Shown one piece after another: positions 1-37,759 of a stretch of 64,000 bases of DNA. The notes below the pieces were generated by a model that was not told the DNA's origin, did not search any database, and worked only from the letters and a program-made list of their open reading frames with translations. Origin of the DNA: Mesostigma viride (Eukaryota; Streptophyta; Mesostigmatophyceae; Mesostigmatales; Mesostigmataceae); contig RPFO01000219.1 in NCBI GenBank assembly GCA_009746045.1, forward strand, positions 617,501 through 681,500, in the 5' to 3' direction. Positions within the stretch are counted from its first letter, which is position 1. Each line of letters starts with the position of its first letter. A program made the translations under genes and the position numbers.

Positions 1-419
1 GGACATGTGTCTGGGTGTGAGGGCGGACATGTGTCAGGGTGTGAGGGCATGTCGAGGCATGCTATTCACGTGGGTCTTTGGGATGCACTTTTCTGGAGTT
101 GAGGTTGCTGTACCTACGATGCCCTGAAGCCGCAAGCATGATGGCCTTAGGAATATCCAGTATATATAGCAGTGTATAGACAGACATACTTTCATACCTA
201 GATATATCTATATAGGATAATCCATAGAGAGCTTGAGCCCCCACTTTGTCAAGGAGATTGCGGCATGGCATAATGTCAATGGTGTGCCTGCTAGGGGTCG
301 TGTTGGAGTGCAGCACGAGTGCCTGTGGAGTGTGTGTGGCTGAATGGCGGTGGGACATTATGCCTTTCGTCCCACGGTGTGGTGTGGTGCATGCCATGTC
401 ACTGGGCACACCCTGGCAG
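1..419. other. Left-edge noncoding stretch (probable intron)
   Basis: No coding segment is recognised here. A 24-bp direct duplication lies at 1-50. The stretch ends in the acceptor CCTGGCAG at 412-419, in front of the first visible exon of the carrier fusion gene, so it is most likely the tail of an intron whose upstream exons are outside the window. Confidence 0.5.
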
Positions 420-25994
<25,575 letters not shown>

Positions 25995-28199
25995 CAAACC
26001 ACATCAAGCCATTCTGCAGCACTGAAGATGATCGCCTGAGACGAATGCGTGACGTCGTTGTTGCCACGACATGGACATGGGAACGCATGGCTGCTAAAAA
26101 AACCTGCCGTCTCCACAAAGAAATAGGCCATCCTAGCAACCCAGCTTGGCCTTCATCCAAACATTCGGCAGGTGCCTGCAGGCGCGCGTGAGCGCAAGCA
26201 AATCACGCCCCATCAATGTGTTGGAAAGGTAGGGCTTCATTCAATGTCGCGGGGCGCCATGCAGCACACAGCACTTTCCCTACTAAACGTGGTACACGAC
26301 ATGAGATACCATGCTAAGTCGGGGGGAGGTCCCATTTCCTTTTCATGGACATCGGACCTGCATAATCAGGCCCTGGCCCATGGCTTTATGCACTCCAGAG
26401 CTCCTGAGTGGGCTGGCAGCCAAATAATTTGGGCCGTAGCTGTGTCGCTTCTCGCTGTGTGAGTAGCTGATCATTTCGTAGTAGTCGACATTGAGCTGAG
26501 ATCTAATGAATCTAACTCGGTGGGCTGTCCAGATTGTTTGGACCATGTTCCTTTTTTTCACACTGACAGTGATTAGTTACCGGCCAATGACAAAAAGACT
26601 GTGTTTGCTATGCAAATACGCGACTCCCACAAATGCGCCCTATTAAAATGCTATAGAAACTTCCTTTAAGATCACTAAGCTCCCAAGAAGACCAGCATTT
26701 GATTGATACAATACATGGATGGACATGCCACAAATGCAGCAGTTACAGTGGTCTTAAGGTTTCTCCCCCCCCTGTGGGCAAGCCCCCCCCCCCCAGGCGG
26801 AAGGGACGCTTTGCTGAGTAGCGTAGTTAGGATTTTTCTAGATTAGCTTAGAGCAATTTTACCCCGACTAGCTAGGTTGTCCCCAGTTCTCAAATTCTCG
26901 AATTCTCGCGATCGAGCTCTCTCTTACTGACTACCTACGGACTACCTGCGGACTGCTTGACGCGGTGTCGCCGGGCTACAAGTTCTGCAACTTGCCAAAT
27001 TTAAATATTCCCCACCCGCCGCTGCGCCCTATTCTACTTCTTTTCGTACATGGCTTGCGTTGGGTTCATCTACGAGCATCGACGCTCATCGACGGTGCGA
27101 TCCGACGGCGGAGAATAAGTTTGCCACAGCACAGCGCGACGCAACGGCTCTTTTCCATGTACAACGTGAGATGCGAAGTCCGCATGCATCACTGACCGGA
27201 AATTCCGTCCAATTACACCGTCGAGTACAGCACTATAAATCAACCGCTTCTCTGCCTCTTAACCGTCGAATGCACAATCGATCTACAAACGTCTCCGCGA
27301 CACTTCCGCGACTTCCGTACTTTCCGTCACCCTTGACATGTTGTCGTACAATACTACACATTTACACCAGTAGAATGAAAGTCGCCTTAAAACATTAATC
27401 TCGCTAGAGGCATGCCTGTTATTTAATTTCCAGGTACCCGCTTCATTAATCTCGGCCCCCGCCCTCTGACAATTTTACAATTTGACATAGTAAAGAGCCA
27501 ATTTAACCCCGAATAGCTTAGAGTTAGCTTAGTTAGGTTTCGCGGCTTCGCACACATCCATCTGGACATCAAGCAAGGGAATACGTGCTACATGATCTGC
27601 CAACGGAGTCTTGTTATAATATAATTTCTCAGGCCAATAATAATTATAAAGACCTGTATAATAATTATTATAAAGGTTTCTCAGTCCGCACGAGGACGCA
27701 AGAAGCCTCCAGGGTGGGAGGGAGGAAAAGAAGCACTTGCGGATCATTGCCGGCCTAGCTTCGCCGGACCACTAACCCTCCAACCCGGCTTGTAAACAAC
27801 CGGGTGTAGTTCAAGGAAAATTTAGGCGCACATGAAACCCTCTGTACAGAATATGAACGGATTAGTCAGCCCATGTCGCAGACAGCCTTCCACATGCAGG
27901 CCAAGGCATAGTGGCCCTATCTTTCCCACATGCGTTCATTAAACTATATTCAGAGAAAACCACGATGATTCGTTGTCAAATGATCGAAGTCAAAATTAGC
28001 CCAAATTTTGTGGGAGTCATATTCCGGCCCACTTCCATGCAATAGGGATTCCTTCCAGTCCCAGCTGCTCGGCGCCGGCCTCTGCCGCCTCCGCCGCTTG
28101 GCCCTCTGACGGCCGCCCGCCTGGCGCCTGCGGGCGTCGACCTGCGCCGCCCGACGCCGCCCGCCACTGAGCAGGACTGTAGGTACCGGCGCGTACCCA
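25995..28199. other. Intergenic DNA 3' of the carrier fusion gene
   Basis: No gene recognised. C runs lie at 26,764-26,797. Two related segments with AGCTTAGAG / TTTAACCCCGA / TAGCTTAGTTAGG occur near 26,810-26,880 and 27,490-27,540, probably old dispersed repeats. Confidence 0.5.
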
Positions 28200-28945
28200 C
28201 CCCTGACGGATCGAGGCCCCTGGCCGACCCCGCCAACGAGCTACCGCCGTTCACCAAGATTGAGCTGAGCACCGCCGCCAAGCAACTCCGCTTCTACGCC
28301 GCCGTAGGAACTGACCAGCTCCCCGCCCCGGTGATTCTGAAACTGACGGCGCTCACGGGGTTCCTGCTTGCCAGTTGCCGTCTGCAACCGGATCCTGCTT
28401 GCCGGCGCGTCGTCGATTACTATAAGTGGCAGCACAGCTACCGTATCACTTGCTCTACAAAAATAAAGGTTCCCCCAGGATGACCGCGCGCCAACTACCG
28501 AGGAGTCTGCATCCACCAGAGCGCTGCGCTCAAGTTGTTCATGCGCCTGATCCTCAACCGCCTTCATTCTGCTCTCGACCGTCACCTTGGGGAGAGTCAA
28601 ATGGGCTTTCGCCTCAACAATGGGCTTAGGCGCAACACCGTCATGGCCATAATTTTGTTCGGCGCGCCGCCTCTTCGAGGAAAGTCGCTCTCCTGCAACC
28701 TGGTGAGCTAGTTTCCCGCCATCCTGATCTTCGTCGACTTCATCAAGGCTTTTGATTCTGTCCTCTGGGACGCTCTATGGGCTGTCCTTGCTCGCGCTCG
28801 CGTCCCCACTCCCCTGATTACCGTCATCTGCATGCTGTATGAGGGGTCGACCACTTCGGTGCGCACTCAACACGGCTTTACCCCGCCATGCCATGTCCAC
28901 TGCAGACCGGCGTCTGGCAGGGATGCGTCCTGTCCCCGTACCTGT
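28200..28945 (+). mobile_element. Non-LTR (LINE) reverse transcriptase fragment
   Basis: In shifting frames the plus strand codes for ELSTAAKQLR...AVGTDQLPAPVILK, NYRGVCIHQSAALKL, ILNRLHSALDRHLGESQMGF, ILIFVDFIKAFDSVLW and LQTGVWQGCVLSPYL. These match, in order, the pre-RT helix, the R-G-I motif, the first catalytic-Asp block (F-x-D-F-x-K-A-F-D-S) and the G-x-x-Q-G-C-x-L-S-P block of LINE reverse transcriptases. At least two frameshifts and a stop interrupt it, and it ends before the YxDD block, so it is dead. Confidence 0.85.
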
Positions 28946-28972
28946 TGATAGGGATAGATGACAAGTATACAT

Positions 28973-29165
28973 GATGAGGGAGACCACCCCCAATTAAGTC
29001 GGTGGGGGCTCTGCGTGTGAGGCGTGTTTGGCATTCATAGCGATTCGGGCCGTGGTGCCACCACCCGGCCTGTATCTTGGAACTATAGATAGCTAGCATC
29101 ATCCATTCCATCCCATGTTCCCCTCCCACTGAGGACTTATGCTCACGTGACGCAGTCACGTGTGT
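28973..29165 (+). repeat. Left copy of a roughly 200-bp inverted repeat
   Basis: Reads GAGACCACCCCCAA ... GTGGGGGCTC ... TTCGGGCCGTGGTGCC ... GATAGCTAGCATCATCCATT ... CCCACTGAGGACTTATGCTC and ends in ACGTGACGCAGTCACGTG. The inverted partner is at 31437-31647. Unknown family; perhaps ends of an older element. Confidence 0.8.
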
Positions 29166-29364
29166 ATTAATTAATTAACTCAATAGGGAATTGTATATTA
29201 ATTATGTGTATATTCATTTACAGCCACGAGCCACGAGGTAGCCATGGCTGTCGGAGCTCATAACTTTCACGTTTGAGCCCCGAATTCAGCTGTGAATATC
29301 ACAATCGCTTCGTCTTTCTTAGACGCACATGCTGATATAATTTTCCAAAGCTATAACGCACTAT

Positions 29365-30785
29365 ATGGCGAATAAACGCGCCTCGACGCAACGCAGCCTG
29401 GCGGCTGCGCTCGGCAATGAAAATACGTCTGCAGCTCCGGCTGCAGCTTCGCCATCAGGGCCGGAAGGCAGTGCTGCCACTAGTCGCGCACTGGTGGTCG
29501 TCCAGCACCCCCCCGGGCTTCCTGCCTCGCCTTCAGCCTCGCCTGAGCCAAAACGCAGCCGCCCAGCCGAACCGGGCTGGTCTGAGCGCGATTTTGACGT
29601 TGACGGGATATTTTCCACCTTCAACACCTTCAACGATCACAGACCCAGCTATTTCGACATGCCACCCCTCAAGCTACTGGAGTTCGTGTTTTATGGGTCA
29701 TACGCCTCCCTTCTCGACCTGTGCCAACGCCTTCAACAATGCACCGCTTCCGCAATGGACCTGACGGCCGGTTCACAATGCGACAACAATCTGAGAACCT
29801 GGCCAGCTGGTCTCGCCCCCGTCTTCAGATCGGCGCCCTCTTTTCCATCCTTGACCGCTCTGTCACGGACCTCTGGACCCCCTCCCCCTTGACCGAATCC
29901 ACCTTCCTCTTCCACCTCCAAGCAACCATCTCACAGCACGTGACGCCCCTAGCCGCAGATGTGGCGGCAATGGGCGGCACGCTGGCTGCTGAGCTCCCCA
30001 CCATCTCCACCGCCACTTCCAGCCTCCTCGCCTCCTCCACCGCCACCACCCCCACCTCCGACGCCATCACCGCCCAGCTCCGTGACATCGACCAGCGTCT
30101 TAAGGACAACGCCATCGCTATCGAGGTTCTGCAGAACACCGCAGGCCTCACCGCCCAGGCGGTGAAGGACATTGCCGCCAAGCCAGCCCCGGCTGGCCTG
30201 GCCGGCGATGCTCCTCCCATCACCACATGGGCGGACATGCTTAAGCAACATACCACCTCCACCACCTCCGCCGTCGCAGCCCAGCTTCAACAGCAGACGC
30301 TTGACCTCCGCGAGGAGGCCGAGCTCGCCAAGCGCAGCCTCAACGTCATTGTCAAGAACTTCAAGATGGAGGAAGGTGAGAATTCCGAGAAGCTTTTGCG
30401 TGCGTTTGAGAGAGAAATCCTTGGTCGCATGGGCCTTAACGGTGAGATCGAGCTGGCCGCCCACCGCCTTCCCCGCGCGCGGGGTAAGGCAGGGCCGCCC
30501 CCGCTCCTTCTCACCTTTAAGACCCCGGCGGACAAGATTTCTTTTCTCAGACGCCGCAAGCGGCTCGAGAAGACTCTCTTCACCCTTGATGACGACTTGA
30601 CCCTGGCGCAGCAACAACGGCGACGGGAGCTATGGCCGACCTACCTCCAGCTCCGGCAGACCAAGGCGGGACAGCCGGTGTACTGGAAGGGGGCGGCCAT
30701 CTACGTCGGCCATAAGCCCTGGCAGGCGACCCCCCCCCCCCCGCGGCCCCAGCGACTCCAGACGCCCCAGCTTAGGGGAATATAG
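29365..30785 (+). mobile_element. LINE ORF1-like gene (RNA-binding, gag-like), one frameshift
   Basis: Starts ATG at 29365 (MANKRASTQRS), runs to about 29,730-29,750 in one frame, then continues in another to 30,785. The product has a Pro/Ser/Ala-rich start, long helices, and a C-terminal part with LNVIVKNFKMEEGENSEKLL, RMGLNGEIELAAHRLPR, LTFKTPADKISFLRRRK, LDDDLTLAQQQRRRELWP and YWKGAAIYVGHKPW. This order resembles the RRM plus C-terminal domain of L1-type ORF1 proteins found in many algal LINEs. No adjoining ORF2 is present. Family call is by pattern, not by search. Confidence 0.7.
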
Positions 30786-31436
30786 CAGTAGTAGTGTAGA
30801 ATAGATAGACCGTGGCCATGTACATGTACGCCTCCTAGAGGCACTATCTCAGCTAAGCCACGCGCTTCACTTAATCATGTACATGTGTGCCTATTATGAG
30901 CCACACCCCAGATGATGCCTAGCTTTATTTAGTTCTGTTGTGCCTATGCAGGGAATAACTCTCTGCTGAGACGCCATGCCCTAGCTTCTTTGTATAGCTA
31001 TGCTGATCTTCCCCCCCATGACAGGCTCCCCCTTCGCTGGGCATAGCTTGAAGATCATGGGGATGCCAGTGCCCTGGTGCACCTAGAGCAAGGGTCCTTT
31101 ACATCCCCACCCTTGCAGGAAGTAGCTTAGGATGTATGATAGGCCATACGCCCCCTCTCAAGGGCTATGTGCTACATATACTCCCAACGGAGTTATGTTA
31201 CAATTCAATTCAATTCAATATTCATTTATTAATAAATAGGGAACTGATATGTGGCATGGACCTGTGCCATGTGGAGCTAGACACCTGTTCCTGGACGCAT
31301 GGCGGTCCATGTATGCATGGTCGTGAAGAGGATCGAAAGACGCGAAGCTAGGCCGCGGGAGCCGTGTGGCATATATCTGTAGGAAGACCTGCATGGAGGG
31401 AGACAGATGGGAAACAAACAATTCATTAATTCAATA
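30786..31436. other. Noncoding tail between ORF1-like gene and inverted repeat
   Basis: No coding segment. Contains repeated CAATT units at 31,200-31,220, a palindromic GGCATGGACCTGTGCC-type segment near 31,253-31,272 and CATGTACATG motifs at 30,818 and 30,877. Probably element 3' sequence. Confidence 0.45.
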
Positions 31437-31647
31437 CACGGGACTGCGTAACGTGAGCATAAGTCCTCAGTGGGACGGGAGCTAGTGGTCCATGAAATGG
31501 ATGATGCTAGCTATCTAATTCCTTGTCATGCATGATTGTGGGCACCACGGCCCGAATAACCGGCCTATGAATGCATGCCAAACTGCTTTGCGCGCGGAGC
31601 CCCCACTGACTTGGGGGTGGTCTCCTTCATCACTACCTGCCACGCCT
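31437..31647 (-). repeat. Right copy of the roughly 200-bp inverted repeat
   Basis: Reverse complement of 28973-29165 with scattered differences and small insertions; the blocks GAGACCACCCCCAA, TTCGGGCCGTGGTGCC and CACTGAGGACTTATGCTC are shared. The part outside, 31648-32204, shows no gene apart from AT-rich DNA (31,760-31,880). Confidence 0.8.
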
Positions 31648-32204
31648 ATCCTTGCGAGCCATTTGCCTCGATATTACAGACAAAGCAGGAGGCTGCTGGG
31701 GCGTGAGCCCGTCCCGTCCAGGGTAGCACGTACATGTCCATGCCTAGCCTATCACAGAAAATAATTGATACGAAGGTTAATAGAATTTACAAAATAATAT
31801 GACGAAAAAAGCAGATACAAAGGGTTCAAACGAAAAATGAAGAAGCATAATAAAAAACATAACAAAAGAAATTAAATAAATAACGAGGTCATCGCTGGGA
31901 TATGGTGAGGCATAGGCGACGTGGATATGATCCTGAAAATCTATTTAGAGTATTAAGGGCCTATTTTGGGAGAATAAGCTTCAATGTGTCTGACAAAGTG
32001 GCCTAAAGGCATATTCCTCACATGCTGGGTTGGCCATGTTCAGTGGTATGATTCTGGCACTACAGATTTGAAGGGAAGGGCCTGACTGAAAAACTTAGTT
32101 GGCCACATGGACGATCTCTCAATTACGCCATTCCAACTATGTCATCTGGGACCACTGAACTGCCAAGAGTCATATTGGACACGACAATATTAAAGTATGA
32201 GGTG

Positions 32205-35200
32205 TCATCGACCCTGCTGCAGCTCGCTCTGGCGCTCTCTGAGCCGCAGCCGCACATACAGCAGCTCCATGATGGTGTCCAAGGCGTCACTGCCAAGCTC
32301 CTGACCACCCATCGCGGGTGAACTCCACTGTGGAAGCTGTCCCCGCATCACCTCCACGTCATATCCAAGCCCCGCCAGTCGGTCCACTATTTCTCTCCGG
32401 TAGCGCGCGTAGACAAAGCGCGGCCACACGCGGCGGATGTTGGCCTGCATTTGTTGGATGGTCTCACGGGGCACCCTGGCCAGGATACGGTGCAGGTGGG
32501 GGATGTCCCGCTCGCGCACGCGCAGGGAGATCTGGGTCTCCTCTATCACGTTGGAGAACCAAGGGTCCACATCGTCCATGATCACCACAGGGATGCACCC
32601 ATGGAGCAGCGCGTGCACGAAAGCGTGGCTCCAACCGTCGCCCGGGAGCGCACCACAAAATATGGAACGCGAGAGGTCCTCGAGATAATGCTGTCACGTG
32701 TTCAATGGTGAGAGGTACAGCAGGAAAATGGCAGAAGGATGCGCAGGGGAGGAAGGCTTGCAGGGGAACAGAGCCAGGAGACATGGACTGAATCCATGGA
32801 AAAATCAATCCGGGGGAGCACAGCCGTGCAGCTCCCAGCCACGTGGATTCTTCCAACCGAGCAGCAAGAGCGTCGATTCGATGCGACAGTAATTGGACAC
32901 GCTTCACTTTACAGTTATGCACACAGCAGAACAGGTCGACCTGCATAATATGGATTAGTAATTTAGATCATAACGACAAATTGAAGTGAAAAACTTGCTG
33001 ATGACAGGACTGTGATTTGACCTACAAGAGCAGCCAAATTTGCTAGCAACGGGTGGAAGTGTATGCATCTAGAAGTTTAACCAAGGGTGCCAATCTACAC
33101 AAGTCAACAGGACTATGGGTGGAGATTTTCAGTTTCCTATAAACATGCTATATAAACAGGTCTACATCTAACCAACGCTACATGGGGCCCCTCAACAACA
33201 GGGAGATGGCGTGCTGTCGGAATCACCAAGATTCCGACACAGGGACTGGTGTCACGATGGATGGAAAAGCAACTTAATCGCTGCTCCCAAACCATTAAAC
33301 TCACGATAAGATCAAGAAAGCAGGCCATGTGGAGTAAATGCTGATATATCTATGAAAATATATAAATGATGTTGTATGAATAGGAGGCTAGCAACATAAA
33401 TGCGGCGCGGAATGGGATCGAACAACCGTAAATTCATGTTGTGACAATGCATGCAGCATGCCTGTGCGCACTTAACATGCACACTAAACGTCATGTCTGC
33501 CAGGGCATGGGTGATTAGCCGGACCAGCCCCCTGCATGCACGGATAGCCTTGCATTCAATGTCCCAACCTCAGTGGTCAGTCACCGCCAGTGTTCTGCGA
33601 TCTGGCAGGAATGCTAGCGATTTGAATGAAAACGTTACATATTGTAGCACGAAACATCACAAAGACGTCCAGCGACCAGATATGCCTCTCCAGGGCGCGC
33701 ACCTTAAAGGCACTATATTCCTGGCAAAATAAAACCAACCCAACCAGTCGCGGGCAGAAGGACTTTCAGTCATGGCTATTGGACAGGGTGTTCTCCACCG
33801 AGGCATTAAGACATGAAACAATGCCAGATCCATGAGCGCGACCATGCTAGCAGATATGACAGTTCCACCGAAATTCAACGAGCAAGTGCGGTTGCCATGC
33901 CAACAGAAAATTAAGGACAAAAGCAGATGACAAACTTGTCCTAATTCTGGTACTATCAGCAGTGATGCCTCCCGGCCATGCATCAAGACCTGCAAATGCG
34001 CAACTCGGTCGAAACGAGAACAAAAGTAAAGTAACAAGTAAACTCAGATCATGCACTGTCACTAAGATAATGAGACAAAGCACCATGCACACTCACGTCC
34101 GAGTGCCCAGGGGCCAGGTAAATACCCTGTGACCGCCCCTCCTCCCCCAAGTAATGACGCGCGAGCATCTGCCGCAAGCCCCAGCTGTAATTCTCCTCAG
34201 GCCTCCCTCCAGGAACGCCCGCCCGTTGATGCGCCTCCTGGCCGAGGTCGCCCGCGAAATAGAACAGGAAATTGTGATTGTACTTCTGGCAGTCGGACGT
34301 GGGGCAGGGCCGCTCGCCCCATTCATAGGCCTCCGGTCCCCGCAGCCACCGGTGGTAGAGCGAGTGATCGCTATTTAACCACGAATAATAGGGGGCCGGG
34401 AACACAATGTCCTTGTCAGGGTCGTACCCAGGGGCGTCGCCCCGCTCCTCCACATCCCCCGCCCACGTCACACCCCGCGAGTTGAACTTGGTCCCTGGTG
34501 GGTAATATGACAGGGGCACGTCCTGGAAGGCCATCCCAAACAGCCACGTGTCATGCTGATTATTCTGCTCGCGGATGTACAGGGACCTCGAGTAGGCCGT
34601 CCGCGGCGCCACGTAGCGCGCCCCCCACGAGGTCAGCAGGATCGAGTTGCGGATGACGGCAGGCGCGCCCGCTGAGCCCTCGTCCCACGTCCACGCCCAG
34701 ATGTGGTCGGTCCCATTGCGCCGGTCCCAATAAGGGTAGTGACCACGAATGTGTTGCAGGATCAGCTTGACGGCCTGCGCGGCGGCGATCACGTTGTACC
34801 CTCCGTCCATGAGCCGGTGGCGAGGAAAATCATCCGCCAGGAAGATGTAGCAGGATATGAGGAAGGGCACGTAGAAGTAGTCCGCTTGGGCCGGGTCAAG
34901 CGTGCGGTGCTCGCTTTGAAGCAGCCACTCGAGGAAGAGAAAGTCAAAGTTGTAGGGCCACTCCTGGAATGACCCTTGAAACAGGCCCCGAGGCAGCGAC
35001 TCGAAACGCCGGGTCGTGCACAGCCCCGGGCGGCGGAGTTGAAGCAGGCGGGAGTTGAACACGGGGGGTAGCTCGTAGACGTAGATGCGGGGCCGCTTGG
35101 TCGAGGGGGTGGTAGTCGTGCGGCTGGAGGTGTGGCTGGCATCATTGCGGGGGGCGCCGTTGCTGATGGGATCGCTGATGCTGGCGCTGATAACGTCTCT

Positions 35201-37759
35201 GGCACTGCCGCTGATGCTGGGGCCTCCATCGAGACTGCCACTACCAGCCGCACCTCGGCCAGGGATCGCACCCAACGTCTCATGACGATGAGGGCCAGCT
35301 GCATTCGTATAAATCCTGTCTTTGCTAGTGCCTCCGTTGCCATTGCTGTCGTTCACAGCACGAACTGCGTGGCTGGATGGTTGAGAAACAGCCAATGCTC
35401 CCTCCCCAGTGCCTAGCTGCGCACGTGCCATTTCGCGCAACTTGGCTTGTCGACGCAGCTCTTTGCGATCCATTTGCTTCATGAGAGCCGGGCTGATAGA
35501 TGGCGGTGGTGGCGGACCTGGTGGTGATTCCGAAGAGGATACTGATGGTAATGACTGTGACGACAAAGATGACGATGACGATAGCGATCGGAACGAAACC
35601 TCCTCCGCCTCCACAGGAAGCATACCGCTGCCCTCGTGGCCAGGAACCGCGCCCCCCGCCCCCTGCACCTCCTCCGCCTCCACAGGGAAAAGGCCACCGC
35701 TGCCCTTCTTCTCCGTGGCAACAAGGAGGGTTGTATTTTCCCCCACAGGTATCGAGCAATCCACCCCGTGGTGGCCCGGCTCGCACACGCAGAACCCGCG
35801 GTCGCAAAACCCCTTCCCTGAGCACTGGTTGATGCAGATGGACGGCACACGGAGCCCGCACAGAGGCCCACTATATTCGGGGATCCAGCAGGGGAAGGGC
35901 TGCGTGTTCTGTGCCTCCCAAGCCTTGACATCGTGCGCCGAACACCAGGCATCCACGTCCCGGCGCCGGACATCCAAGAACATCACCCATCCGCTGTGGA
36001 CCTTCTTGCCGGACGGAACGTCGATGCCCCAACGCGACAGAAGGCTCGTGTCCTTGTCGCGGATCGCAGCGTAGAGCTCGTCGGAAGCCTCCGCATAGCC
36101 ACTCCTGCCGATGGGCCGGTCCGGGTGCAATGTGCCGGGCCGGCCCGCAGAAACATCGGGCTTGCCGGCATTCTCCGAAGCAGTGGCTCACGGTCCATTG
36201 CCTGTAGGTTTTTATTGACCCAGACAATGTGGGGGTGGAATCGGGTATTCGGAATTGGGAGGGAGGGGAGTGACATGGTGGTGGAAGGGGAATGGCAGTC
36301 AGCATACATGTTTTTTTTCTCGCATAATCCCTCGGTGTGCATCGGTGTGACATGTCGTGCTGGTGGCGCCAGGAGATGTCTAGCTGGTGCAGGCCGGGGG
36401 AGGATGAGCTCCTATCAGATGCAAGGGTCGATGCAAGCTGGCTGCAATTCTAGAATGTATTTCGGGAATCATGAGGAGGTGCTGGACGGTCGGTCGGAGA
36501 TGTATGGTCCCGAGTAGAGATGCAGGTCGAGGAGGGAAGCAGCGGCGGGCACCGAGCAGGCGAAGTAAACCTCCAAAAACATAAGAAAAGGCTGTGAAGT
36601 GCGAGTGTTATTACTACCTATAATGAAGTACAATCTGACGTAGTAATTAAATACTACTATGACGCTACTGCCTGATAATATAGCATATATCACCCCCATT
36701 GATCCATTTGCATGGTAATTGACACTAAATACCGTAATTCTCTTTTTTTCTGGGGCCAGGAAGTGCCAATGGCCGGGGGGGCGGGGCGGGTAGGGGAGGG
36801 GGGATGTTGCTGGGTTGGGTAATTCCCTGTGGCTAGTTGAATCATGAATGGGATATTTTAGGCTCCATGTTTATGGTATATAGCTATTTACAAGTTGGTA
36901 CAGCTAGCTATGGGTTCATTATGATTCTAGGGTTGTGCATTGTAAGGGGCCGGCGCTTCATCATATTAGGGCTGGGTTCATTTGGTAGGTTTATTCATCA
37001 CGAGTGTAGGTATATACATGTCCGTACAATTATATATCATGAAGCCTATAAATATTGCTATGATATCAAAGTCAAATATGGCTGCATTGGATATAAATAT
37101 GCGAAGCTAAGTGGTGATCATCACTCATGAGCATGCACATGATATCTTGCATGATACATCATATTCACATTAGTCATGGCTGCATTCGATCGGTACACAG
37201 CACTTTTGATGGCAGCCTAGCTGCGCTCTCCCTCCTTCTCGTTGTGTATACAGGGTTGAAGGTTCCTTTACTCTGTATTGGCACCCACGTGACGCAGTCA
37301 CATGCTTATTAATTATTAATTAATGAAGCTGTGTAAATTTATTGATGCGCGTGCAAATTATTTACTATCATGAACGACTCCGTTCATACTTACCCGTCAG
37401 GATTGTTGCACGGGAAGTCGTCCACGTCGCCACACTTATCTCCTTTCCAACCCACGGTACAACGGCATTCACCCGTCAGCCAGTCACAGCTTCCGCGCGT
37501 CTCCTTTCTGCCGCAATCCGAAGAACACGCAATGCTGACTGGAGAGCGACCATTCAGGACGCTGGTAGCCCGTGGAGGCTGGGAATAAAACTCCTCCACG
37601 AGGCTGTCCCATTCGGGAATCACGGAGAGGCCCCCGCCAAGACTTCGCGAGCTGCAGCAAGGCAGAACGCCCGCGAAAATAATTATCCACAAGATGAATT
37701 ATCCACAAGATGATAATGGTGTATACCGTTTCTTTCGCGCCATCTGACGTATCCCCCAT
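32205..37759 (-). pseudogene. EGF-exostosin (GT47) gene copy A, broken by two insertions
   Basis: Three exons mirror copy B: 37394-37759, 34097-36201 and 32205-32690 (stop), all GT-AG with phases as in B. Exon 1 codes for a membrane anchor (TIIILWII...), IPEWDSLVEEFYSQPP and an EGF-like module (CDWLTGECRCTVGWKGDKC). Exon 2 has a second EGF-like module (CSGKGFCDRGFCVCEPG), a Ser/Pro-rich stalk and most of the exostosin domain (IYVYELPPVFNSRLLQL, ADYFYVPFLISCYIF, RRNGTDHIWAWTWDEGSAG). Exon 3 has FCGALPGDG and LLHGCIPVVIMDDVDPWFSN. Two lesions break the frame: a 16-bp tandem duplication in the anchor (37681-37712) and a 4-bp GGCC duplication (36138-36145). The rest is intact, so the loss is recent, or one or both are assembly errors. 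GT47 proteins are Golgi type II glycosyltransferases. Confidence 0.82.
36202..37393 (-). other. Intron 1 of exostosin copy A
   Basis: No gene on either strand. AT-rich, with a G-rich patch at 36,770-36,805. At 37,287-37,303 it carries CACGTGACGCAGTCAC followed by TTAATTA repeats, the same string that closes the inverted repeat at 29,145-29,175. Confidence 0.6.

Noticed and set aside
35409-36074. Open frame of 221 codons on the plus strand opposite exostosin copy A, with mirror frames in copy B.
   Set aside because: Antisense shadow of the conserved exon; no independent family resemblance.
34049-36130. A stand-alone 693-residue exostosin gene on the minus strand.
   Set aside because: The frame begins at a TTG created by a 4-bp insertion, and comparison to copy B shows it is the middle exon of a three-exon gene; its last 16 codons are intron read-through.
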